Positions 56,878 to 64,000 of a stretch of DNA of 64,000 bases are shown here, in pieces (position 1 is the stretch's first letter; each line of letters opens with the position of its first letter). The notes beneath the pieces are model-generated. The model saw only the letters and a list, made by a program, of their open reading frames with translations. It was not told where the DNA came from and searched no databases. A program made the position numbers and the translations under genes. This DNA is from Microbacterium sp. (GTDB taxonomy: Bacteria; Actinomycetota; Actinomycetes; Actinomycetales; Microbacteriaceae): the NCBI RefSeq assembly GCF_031180975.1, contig NZ_JAPSLI010000005.1, forward strand, positions 124,001 to 188,000, written 5' to 3'.

Positions 56878-59559
56878 ATGGACGCCACCACGATCGTGCT
56901 TCCGGCCGCGCCTGCCGAACCGCCTCGGCCTGGACTCCCGCTGCTCGCCGCAACCGTGCCGGTCATCGCAGGCGTCGTGCTGTGGCTGATCACGGGATCG
57001 CTGTACGCGCTCGGCTTCGCGGCGCTCGGGCCGCTCATGCTGATCGCGTCCTTCCTCGACGGCGTCCGCGGCCGGCGGCGGGAGCGCCGCCGCGCGGCGG
57101 CCGCTGCCGACGAGGCGTGGCAGCGCGCTGAGGCCGAGCTGCGGCGGCTGCATGCCGAGGAGCATGCGGCGCGCTGGCGTCGGGAACCGGATGCCGCCGG
57201 CTGCGTCATCGAACCGCCGCTGCGCGGCCACGAGGAACCGGGCAGGGACACCACCCTGGTGATCGGCCGCGGCACGCGGCGCAGCAGCGTGCGCGCCACG
57301 GGCGGAGACGACGATCGGTCGCGGGCATTCCTGGCGCGTGCCGAGGAACTCGACGACGCGCCCATCTCCGTCCCGCTCGGCGGCGGAGTGTTCATCCGCG
57401 CCGCGGAGCCGGTCGGCGCAGCGGTGGCCAGGGCGCTCGTCACGCAGCTCTGCCTGCGCTTCGGCGCCGGTCAGCTGGCGCTCGGCGGTGACGGGGCGGA
57501 GCGCTGGGGGTTGGCGGCGTTCCCGCACGCGCGGCGGCGTCGAGCTGCATTCGTGCTGCGCCTCGGCGACGGGGGAGCACCCGGCGACGCCGCCGTGCAC
57601 GTCCGTCCTCCCGGTGAGGAGCCGCCGGACGGGGTGACCACCGTGCTCGACTGCGAGGACCCCTTGCACAGCCGCGTGCGCACGCCGGACGGAACGCGGG
57701 AGGTGTCGGTCGAGGCGCTATCCGTGCAGCAGGTCGCCGCGATCGCCGCGGAGTGCGCGGCGCGGACCGCGGAGGAGTCCGTGGTGCCCGACCGCATCGC
57801 GCTGTCCGACCTGACACCGGCGCGCCCCGGCGGACTCGCGGCGACAGTCGGGCGCGGTGAGCGCGGCGACCTCGTGCTCGACCTGGTCGAGGACGGCCCG
57901 CACGCGCTGGTGACCGGGATCACCGGCACGGGCAAGAGCGAGCTGCTGACGACCTGGATCACCGCGATGGCGGCCGGCCGGCCCCCGAGCGAGGTCTCGT
58001 TCGTGCTGGTGGACTTCAAGGGGGGTACCGCCTTCGAGCCGCTGCGCGCCCTGCCGCACGTGCTCGCGGTCGTCACCGACCTGGACGCCGCCGGTGCCCG
58101 CCGAGGGGTGGGCGGTCTGACCGCGGAACTGCGGCGCCGCGAGGCGGCCCTCGCCGCCGCAGGATCGCGGGATGTCGCGGAGTGCCCGGGGCTGGGGCGG
58201 CTGGTGATCGTGGTCGACGAGTTCGCGGCGCTGCTGCAGGAGCATCCCGACCTGGGGGCGGTGTTCACGGACATCGCCGCTCGGGGCAGGGCGCTGGGCA
58301 TGCACCTGGTGCTCGGCACCCAGCGCGCCGGCGGGGTGATCAGGGACGCACTCGCCGCGAACTGTCCGCTGCGGCTCAGTCTTCGCCTCGCGGATCCCGC
58401 CGACAGCCGGTCGGTGATCGGATCGGACGCCGCAGCCCAGCTGCCGGGGGATGCGCTCTCGCGCGGGCTGGCGCTGGTCCGTCGCCCCGCGGACGCGGAG
58501 GCTCACGCCGTACGGATGGCTCTCGCATCCGAGGGGGACGTCCGCGCCGCGGCGTCCAGCTGGCGTGAGCACCCCGTGCCGGAGAGCCCGTGGCTGCCGC
58601 CGCTGCCCACCCGACTGCCGCTCGCCGCCGCGCGGACCGAACTCCGCGCGGGGACCGGTGCCGTGCTGGGCAGGGTCGACGAGCCCGAACGGCAGCGGCA
58701 GCCGTGGGTGCGGCTTGCCGCCGGCGACGGTCTCGCCGTCATCGGCGGTCCCGGTTCGGGCAAGAGCACAGCCGTGCGGATGCTGGCCGCCCAGCTGGCC
58801 GATGCGGTCGTCGTCCCCGCAGACCCGGAGGAGGCGTGGGATGCGGTCGCCGAGCTCGCGTCCGGTCGCCACGGCCCCGTGCTGTGCGACGACCTGGATG
58901 TGCTGCTGTCCACGTACCCGGCCGATCACTCGCAACTGTTCCTGGCCCGGTGGGAGACGATCGTGCGGGCGCCTGCCGGCGCGGTCATCACGCTGTCACG
59001 TGCCAGCGGTCCGCTCGGTCGACTCGTGGACGCCCTGCCACGGCGGGCGCTGCTCCGCCTGGCCAGCCGCGTGGAGCACATCGCCGCAGGCGGCGAGGCC
59101 GCCTCGTTCGACCGGGAACGCCCGCCCGGGCGCGCCGTGCTGGACGGCCGGGAGAGTCAACTGTGCTGGCAGCAGGAGCACGACGAGGCACTGCGCGCGG
59201 CTCCGGCGGTCACGGCAGCCTGGTCACCCCGCCGGGAGGTCACGGGCGTGGTGACCCCCGCCGTGCGCGACACCGTCGCGCTGCTCGCCGCCGCCCATCC
59301 CGGAAGCCGGGTGTGCCCGCTCGCCGACGACCCGGACGGCGGCGGCATCCTGGTCGCCGACGCGGAGGAGTGGCGGGCGCGGTGGGCGCAGCTGCAGCGC
59401 GTGCGCAGCACGGGGGAACTCGTGGTGGTCGCCGAGTGCGCTCCGGAGCTGCGTCAGCTCGCCGGAGTGCGGGATCTGCCCCCGTACGCACGGACGCACG
59501 CCGGGCGGGCGTGGGCGGTCGAACCGGGGCGGCAGCCCCGGCGGGTGCTGCTGGCGTGA
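56878..59559 (+). CDS. FtsK/SpoIIIE domain ATPase, EccC-like, without other type VII genes nearby
   Basis: An 893-residue protein. Two transmembrane helices (about 17-60), a short coiled segment, then an FtsK/SpoIIIE ATPase domain: Walker A TGITGTGKSELL (near residue 347), Walker B LVIVVDEFAAL (near 441), and a second ATPase module with GGPGSGKSTAV (near 622) and VLCDDLDVLL. The layout resembles EccC of type VII secretion but has two rather than three modules. No WXG100, EccB, EccD or mycosin gene lies in the window. ATG 56878 gives MDATTIVLPAAP; an earlier in-frame ATG lacks support. Confidence 0.85.
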   Translation: MDATTIVLPAAPAEPPRPGLPLLAATVPVIAGVVLWLITGSLYALGFAALGPLMLIASFLDGVRGRRRERRRAAAAADEAWQRAEAELRRLHAEEHAARWRREPDAAGCVIEPPLRGHEEPGRDTTLVIGRGTRRSSVRATGGDDDRSRAFLARAEELDDAPISVPLGGGVFIRAAEPVGAAVARALVTQLCLRFGAGQLALGGDGAERWGLAAFPHARRRRAAFVLRLGDGGAPGDAAVHVRPPGEEPPDGVTTVLDCEDPLHSRVRTPDGTREVSVEALSVQQVAAIAAECAARTAEESVVPDRIALSDLTPARPGGLAATVGRGERGDLVLDLVEDGPHALVTGITGTGKSELLTTWITAMAAGRPPSEVSFVLVDFKGGTAFEPLRALPHVLAVVTDLDAAGARRGVGGLTAELRRREAALAAAGSRDVAECPGLGRLVIVVDEFAALLQEHPDLGAVFTDIAARGRALGMHLVLGTQRAGGVIRDALAANCPLRLSLRLADPADSRSVIGSDAAAQLPGDALSRGLALVRRPADAEAHAVRMALASEGDVRAAASSWREHPVPESPWLPPLPTRLPLAAARTELRAGTGAVLGRVDEPERQRQPWVRLAAGDGLAVIGGPGSGKSTAVRMLAAQLADAVVVPADPEEAWDAVAELASGRHGPVLCDDLDVLLSTYPADHSQLFLARWETIVRAPAGAVITLSRASGPLGRLVDALPRRALLRLASRVEHIAAGGEAASFDRERPPGRAVLDGRESQLCWQQEHDEALRAAPAVTAAWSPRREVTGVVTPAVRDTVALLAAAHPGSRVCPLADDPDGGGILVADAEEWRARWAQLQRVRSTGELVVVAECAPELRQLAGVRDLPPYARTHAGRAWAVEPGRQPRRVLLA

Positions 59560-59566
59560 TGCGCGG

Positions 59567-60562
59567 TCAGAGACGCGGGCTGACCCGGATCCGGCCGACC
59601 GGCTCGCCGCCGCCGAGGATGTCGAGCCGCAGGTTCGCCTCCAGCTCGGCCACCTGGGTGTCCCCGAGGGCGCCGGCACGGGCCAGCAGCGTCGCCGCGA
59701 CCACGGTGACCGCACGTCCGGAGCCGTCCAACATCTTGAGGGCGACTGTCGTGCCATTGGGGGCGACCATCACCATCACACCCTCCGCGCCATGCTTGGC
59801 GAACACGCCCAGCGACTCGATGGCGACGGTGTCCGGCGCCCCGGGCCCGGCGATGGTCCACGGGTGCTCCCGCACCGCGCGGACCAGTGTCCCAGCCACC
59901 CGGTGCAGGGCGAACGGTGACCGTTCGGAGGCGGAGCCGATGCGGTGGACGCCCCGGGCGAGGCCGGTGAGGCTCATGGCGTGCACGGGTGCGCCGCAGC
60001 CGTCGATGGCGGTGTGCGCGATCTTCTCACCGGTCAGCCGCTCCACCACCTCGCGGATGTGCACCTGCAACGGGTGCGCCGGGTCCAGGTATCCCTCGGT
60101 CGCCCAGCCGGTGGCGACGCACGCGCGCAGCATGAGGGCGTGCTTTCCGGAGCAGTTCATCCGCAGGCGGGACTTGTCGGCGTGGTCGCGGACCAGCTCG
60201 CGCCGGGTCGCCGAGTCGGACGGCCAGGCGGGCGGGCACCCGAGGTCGTCCTCGGTGAGTCCACCAGCGGCGAGGATCTCGCGCACCACCTCCACATGGC
60301 GATCCGTGCCGGTGTGGCTGGCGGTGCCGAGGGCGAGCTGCTCGCCCTCCAGAGCTGCGCCCGCGGTGACGGCGGCTACGGCCTGCAGCGGCTTCAGACT
60401 CGACCGGGGCAGCACCAGCGCCTCGGCGTTGCCGTGTCGGGCGACGACGTCGCCGTCTGGCGACAGCACGACCGCGGCCCCGGCGTGGCGGGATTCCACG
60501 AAGCCGCTGCGCTCCACGACGGCGAGTTCGACGGCATCCGCAACAGTCAGGGTCTCCAGCAC
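59567..60562 (-). CDS. Asparaginase, asparaginase_II family
   Basis: A 331-residue protein of the thermolabile asparaginase group (Rhizobium etli type). SRHAGAAVVLSPDG, PRSSLKPLQAVA, NCSGKHALML and DGCGAPVHAMSL are the family motifs, the serine in RSSLKP being the nucleophile. It hydrolyses L-asparagine. It is transcribed against the FtsK gene and divergent from osmC. Confidence 0.9.
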   Translation of the reverse strand: MLETLTVADAVELAVVERSGFVESRHAGAAVVLSPDGDVVARHGNAEALVLPRSSLKPLQAVAAVTAGAALEGEQLALGTASHTGTDRHVEVVREILAAGGLTEDDLGCPPAWPSDSATRRELVRDHADKSRLRMNCSGKHALMLRACVATGWATEGYLDPAHPLQVHIREVVERLTGEKIAHTAIDGCGAPVHAMSLTGLARGVHRIGSASERSPFALHRVAGTLVRAVREHPWTIAGPGAPDTVAIESLGVFAKHGAEGVMVMVAPNGTTVALKMLDGSGRAVTVVAATLLARAGALGDTQVAELEANLRLDILGGGEPVGRIRVSPRL

Positions 60563-60601
60563 CCCTCCAGCCTATCGCCGCCGTCGTGACAGACTGTCGG
60601 C

Positions 60602-61102
60602 ATGGCTCAGCATCCGCTCGGTGAGCACCACTACGCGCTCACCGCCACCTGGACCGGCGATCGCGGCAGCGGCACCAGCGGCTACCGCGACTACGCCAGG
60701 GACGTGACCATCAGCATCGCAGGCAAGCCCGACCTGCTGGCGTCGTCGGACAAGCCGTTCCGCGGCGACCCGACCCGGTGGAATCCGGAGGATCTGCTCC
60801 TCGCCGCGCTGTCGGAATGCCATCTGCTGTCCTACCTGCACGCGTGCGTCACCGCGGGAGTCGTCGTCACGTCGTACCGCGACGAGGCGACCGGTGTCAT
60901 GCGTGAGGACGGCGCCGGTGGTGGGGCGTTCGCGGAGGTGACGCTGCGGCCGCAGGTGACGGTCGCGGAACCGGACATGGTCGAGGCGGCGCAGCGCGCG
61001 CACGAGCAGGCTCACCAGTGGTGCTTCATCGCCAACTCGGTCAACTTCCCGGTCCGGCACGAGGCGACCGTCACCGCCGCTCGTGCGGAAGGACCTGCTT
61101 GA
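60602..61102 (+). CDS. OsmC-family peroxiredoxin
   Basis: A 166-residue protein. The two redox cysteines are C73 (LSECHLLSYLHAC) and C141 (HQWCFIANSV), in the usual Ohr/OsmC spacing. It reduces organic peroxides with lipoyl partners. CAGACT lies eight bases before the ATG and may be the -10. The last 32 bases overlap the convergent acyltransferase gene. Confidence 0.92.
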   Translation: MAQHPLGEHHYALTATWTGDRGSGTSGYRDYARDVTISIAGKPDLLASSDKPFRGDPTRWNPEDLLLAALSECHLLSYLHACVTAGVVVTSYRDEATGVMREDGAGGGAFAEVTLRPQVTVAEPDMVEAAQRAHEQAHQWCFIANSVNFPVRHEATVTAARAEGPA

Positions 61103-61850
61103 TCTTCTCGATGGGCGTCTGAGCGGGCGGCTCGTTGTACACGCCGGCGAGCTCCTGCTCGCTGAGCCGGTGAATCGCCGCCATGATCTCGTCGGTTGCG
61201 AACCGGCGGGCGCGTCCGCTGGACGCAGCGCCGTGCCGGGACAGATCCAGAGGCTCGCCGAACCTGACTGTCACGCGTTCCCGCAGCGACGGCATCTTCG
61301 CACCGACCGGCATCACCCGGTCGGTGCCGATCAGGCCGACCGGCACGACCGGCGCGCCGGTCTGCAGAGCCAGGAACGCCACACCGGTGCGTCCCTTGTA
61401 AAGGCGGCCGTCCGTCGACCGGGTGCCCTCCGGATAGAGGGCGACCGCCAGCCCCTGCTCGAGCAGCTGGCGCTGCTGGTCGAGGGCGTCGAGCGCCGCC
61501 TGCCCTGCGCCGCGGCGCACCGGGATCGCCCCCACCGAGGTGAAGAAGTCACGCGACAGTGCTCCCTTGAACCCGGTGCCCTCGAAGTAGCTGGACTTCG
61601 CCAGGAAGTGCACGGGCCGCGGCGCGGCGATCGGGATCGCCATCGAGTCGATGAACGACAGGTGGTTGCTCGCCAGGATGACCGGGCCGTCGAGCGGGAC
61701 GTTCTCCCTGCCCTCCACACGAGGACGGTAGACGGCGCGGGCCAGGGCGCTGGCGACCAGGCGGCCGACGGCGTAGCGCAAGCCGGCCTGACGCGGTGCG
61801 GTGGTCTCCGGTGACGCGATCGCGGGCTCAACCGACTCATCAGAGGTCAT
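61071..61850 (-). CDS. 1-acylglycerol-3-phosphate acyltransferase family protein
   Basis: A 259-residue PlsC-type acyltransferase for phospholipid synthesis. The catalytic NHxxxxD is NHLSFID, FFTSVGAIPVRRGAGQ holds the substrate arginine, and YPEGTRS is the third block. The N-terminal 30 residues are disordered. The start at 61850 has only a weak site. It overlaps osmC by 32 bases at the ends. Confidence 0.92.
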   Translation of the reverse strand: MTSDESVEPAIASPETTAPRQAGLRYAVGRLVASALARAVYRPRVEGRENVPLDGPVILASNHLSFIDSMAIPIAAPRPVHFLAKSSYFEGTGFKGALSRDFFTSVGAIPVRRGAGQAALDALDQQRQLLEQGLAVALYPEGTRSTDGRLYKGRTGVAFLALQTGAPVVPVGLIGTDRVMPVGAKMPSLRERVTVRFGEPLDLSRHGAASSGRARRFATDEIMAAIHRLSEQELAGVYNEPPAQTPIEKIKQVLPHERR

Positions 61851-61973
61851 TCGAGAATCCTAACGACCGCGGCATGCCAGATCCGGCATGGGGACGGGCC
61901 GGTCGCGTTCAGCCGCGACAAAGCCGGATGCGGGAGGATGGGACCTTCTCGTCCGCTATCCAGAGGTCTCATC

Positions 61974-62918
61974 GTGCGCCTGCGTCCCCTCGCCCTCCTG
62001 TCCACCGTCGCCGTCGCCGGTCTGCTCCTGACGGGATGTGCCGGCCAGCCGGACGCCGCGTCCACCACACCAGGAGCCGACACCAAGGATCAGTGCGCCG
62101 CGGCCGCCGAGCCGGGCGCGGTCTCCGAATCGGTGAAGATCGAAGGCGAGTTCGGCACCGCGTCCACCGCCACCTTCGAGCTGAAGCAGAAGATCGAGAA
62201 GGTGCAGCGCACGGTCGTCACCGAAGGGGACGGCGAGCGGATCGGCGAGGGCGACTACGTCTCGTACGCGGTCAGCGGCTTCGACGCCACCACCGGTGAG
62301 AAGCTCGGCGACGCCGGGTACACCGAGGGGCAGATGCTCCCGCAGAACGTCCTCGCCAACCCGAACCTCGCGGAGCTCATCGGCTGCGCGACGGTCGGAT
62401 CGCGCCTCGCCGTGGCACTCCCCGGCGACCAGCAGAACAGCGCGCAGGTGTACGTCGTGGACGTGCTCGACACCGTCCCCACTGCCGCCTGGGGCGAGGC
62501 GAAGCCCGCCACGGAGGGCATGCCGAAGGTCACGACCGCCGAGAACGGTGAACCCGACGTCGCCATCCCGAACACCGACGCGCCCGCGGAGCTGAAGATC
62601 GCGGTGCTCAAGGAGGGCGACGGGCCCGCTGTCGCCGACGGCGACACCACGCTGCTGCAGTACTACGGCGTCGACTGGGAGACCGGCGAAAGCTTCGACT
62701 CGTCCTGGAGCAAGGGCGAACCGCTCGCGCTGCCCGGCAACACCTACGTCCCTGGTTTCGTGCAGGCGCTGGCCGGCCAGAAAGCCGGATCCCAGGTGCT
62801 CGTCGTGATCCCGCCGGCCCTCGCCTACGGCGAGGACCCCGAGGCGCACGACCTGGGCGGCAAGACCCTGGTGTTCGTCATCGACATCCTCGCCACGCAG
62901 CACGCTCCCGCCCAGTAG
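61974..62918 (+). CDS. FKBP-type peptidyl-prolyl isomerase lipoprotein
   Basis: A 314-residue lipoprotein. The signal VRLRPLALLSTVAVAGLLLTGC ends in an LTGC lipobox. The C-terminal domain (about 200-305) is a normal FKBP: LQYYGVDWETGESFDSS, VPGFVQALAGQKAGSQVLVVIPPALAYG. The middle (about 55-170) also looks FKBP-like but degraded. It probably helps fold exported proteins. AGAGG lies seven bases before the GTG. Confidence 0.92.
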   Translation: MRLRPLALLSTVAVAGLLLTGCAGQPDAASTTPGADTKDQCAAAAEPGAVSESVKIEGEFGTASTATFELKQKIEKVQRTVVTEGDGERIGEGDYVSYAVSGFDATTGEKLGDAGYTEGQMLPQNVLANPNLAELIGCATVGSRLAVALPGDQQNSAQVYVVDVLDTVPTAAWGEAKPATEGMPKVTTAENGEPDVAIPNTDAPAELKIAVLKEGDGPAVADGDTTLLQYYGVDWETGESFDSSWSKGEPLALPGNTYVPGFVQALAGQKAGSQVLVVIPPALAYGEDPEAHDLGGKTLVFVIDILATQHAPAQ

Positions 62919-62946
62919 GACCGGCGCGACGGCCTAGGCTGGCGGC

Positions 62947-64000
62947 ATGCGTCGCGTCATCGTCCTCGGCTCCACCGGCTCCATCGGCACCCAGGCGCTG
63001 GACGTCATCCGCGCGAACCCGCGCCGGTTCGAGCTGGTGGGCGTGGCCGCCGGCTCCAACGCCGAGCTGCTCGCGCGCCAGGCGGAGGACTTCCACGTCG
63101 AGCACACCGCGCTCGGCGCCGCAGAGGCCGAGCAGCTGGTGCGGGACGTGGAGACGGATGTCGTCCTGAACGCCATCACCGGATCCATCGGTCTCGGCGC
63201 TACCCTCGCGGCGCTGCAGGCGGGGCGGACGCTGGCACTGGCGAACAAGGAGTCTCTCATCGTCGGCGGTGAGCTCGTGCTCGCCGCAGCCGCACCCGAC
63301 CAGATCGTGCCGGTGGACTCGGAGCACTCCGCGCTCGCGCAGGCGCTGCGCTCCGGCGGTCCTGGGGAGGTGCGCCGGCTCGTCGTCACGGCGTCGGGGG
63401 GACCGTTCCGCGGACGCACCCGCGCCGAGCTGACGGCGGTGACGCCCGCCGAGGCCCTCGCGCACCCCACCTGGGACATGGGCCGCGTGGTGACGACCAA
63501 CTCCGCGACGCTGGTGAACAAGGGGCTCGAGGTGATCGAGGCGCACCTGCTGTTCGGCGTACCCTACGACGACATCGAGGTGGTGGTGCACCCGCAGTCG
63601 ATCGTGCACTCCATGGTCGAGTTCGTGGACGGCTCCACCATCGCCCAGGCGTCGCCGCCCGACATGCGGCTGCCGATCTCGCTCGGTCTGGACTGGCCGC
63701 ACCGCGTCGGTGGGGTGGGCCGGCCGCTGGACTGGACGACCGCGACGAGCTGGACGTTCGAACCGCTCGACGAGGAGGCGTTCCCCGCTGTGGCACTGGC
63801 GAAGGCGGTCGGCCGAGCCGGAGGCACGTTCCCCGCCGTGTACAACGCGGCGAACGAGCAGGCCGTCGACGCGTTCCACGACGGGCGGCTGCCGTTCCTC
63901 GGCATCGTCGACCTGATCGACCGAGTCGTCGACGCGCACGACGCCCCTGACCGGCTCACGCTCGACAGCCTCGCCGAGGCGGAGCGCTGGGCGCGGGAGA
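62947..64000 (+). CDS. dxr: 1-deoxy-D-xylulose 5-phosphate reductoisomerase (cut by window edge)
   Basis: The first 351 codons of Dxr, the second step of the MEP isoprenoid pathway; the C-terminal end is outside the window. [15 protein letters not shown] binds [16 protein letters not shown] and [12 protein letters not shown] hold substrate and metal, and [11 protein letters not shown] and HPTWDMG are intact. TAGGCT (62935-62940) lies six bases before the ATG. Confidence 0.97.
   Translation, partial: MRRVIVLGSTGSIGTQALDVIRANPRRFELVGVAAGSNAELLARQAEDFHVEHTALGAAEAEQLVRDVETDVVLNAITGSIGLGATLAALQAGRTLALANKESLIVGGELVLAAAAPDQIVPVDSEHSALAQALRSGGPGEVRRLVVTASGGPFRGRTRAELTAVTPAEALAHPTWDMGRVVTTNSATLVNKGLEVIEAHLLFGVPYDDIEVVVHPQSIVHSMVEFVDGSTIAQASPPDMRLPISLGLDWPHRVGGVGRPLDWTTATSWTFEPLDEEAFPAVALAKAVGRAGGTFPAVYNAANEQAVDAFHDGRLPFLGIVDLIDRVVDAHDAPDRLTLDSLAEAERWARE

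Overview
The window is GC-rich chromosomal DNA from an actinobacterium. Gene order (argS-lysA-hom-thrB-rho-prfA, then prmC-tsaC-wecA-like-atpBEFHAGDC), heavy use of GTG starts, 1-4 base start/stop overlaps and many starts that look leaderless point to the family Microbacteriaceae, most likely Microbacterium or a close relative. The taxon is my inference from memory of these layouts; no database was searched. I see no phage, insertion sequence, plasmid or CRISPR array. Most of the window is core metabolism.

Layout. 1-1953: methionine synthesis, metX (cut by the window edge) and metY on the minus strand, separated by a 41-bp tandem repeat array. 2113-4096: short-chain dehydrogenase, uracil-DNA glycosylase and acetyltransferase, with overlapping ends. 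4144-6201: cytosine deaminase-like enzyme and NCS1 nucleobase transporter under two nested palindromes. 6261-13034: dehydrogenase, a five-gene peptide-type ABC transporter and an alpha/beta hydrolase. 13195-16157: AhpD-like protein, tyrosine phosphatase, a siderophore-reductase half protein behind an iron box, a membrane protein with an HEAVH motif, and an arginase-fold enzyme. 16164-22505: PspA with a TPM-domain membrane protein, DUF3097, trmB, a CPBP-like protein, a metallo-beta-lactamase-fold protein and tRNA-Arg(CCG). 22522-24277: homocysteine methyltransferase and SGNH hydrolase.

24486-30645 is a complete N-acetylglucosamine uptake locus. A RpiR-type regulator, a SIS-domain protein and an NgcEFG-like transporter lie on the minus strand, and a GlcNAc-type kinase is divergent. 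A clear promoter with an operator over its -10 box lies between them.

30815-43994 carries argS, lysA, hom, thrB, rho and prfA, then cysK-cysE on the opposite strand, then prmC. thrC is absent between hom and thrB. 44058-53468 carries tsaC, a polyprenyl-phosphate sugar-1-phosphate transferase and the full ATP synthase operon with a strong terminator. 53487-64000 carries yaaA, a DUF4870 protein, an aldo/keto reductase, a PP2C phosphatase beside an orphan EccC-like FtsK/SpoIIIE ATPase, an asparaginase, OsmC, a PlsC-type acyltransferase, an FKBP lipoprotein and dxr (cut by the window edge).

I did not find a clear-cut new system. The most unusual items are the repeat families, the doubly operated cytosine salvage operon, the arginase-like protein with a changed metal ligand, the HEAVH membrane protein, the orphan EccC-like ATPase, a Rho that seems to lack its N-terminal helical domain, and a short upstream reading frame in the rho leader.
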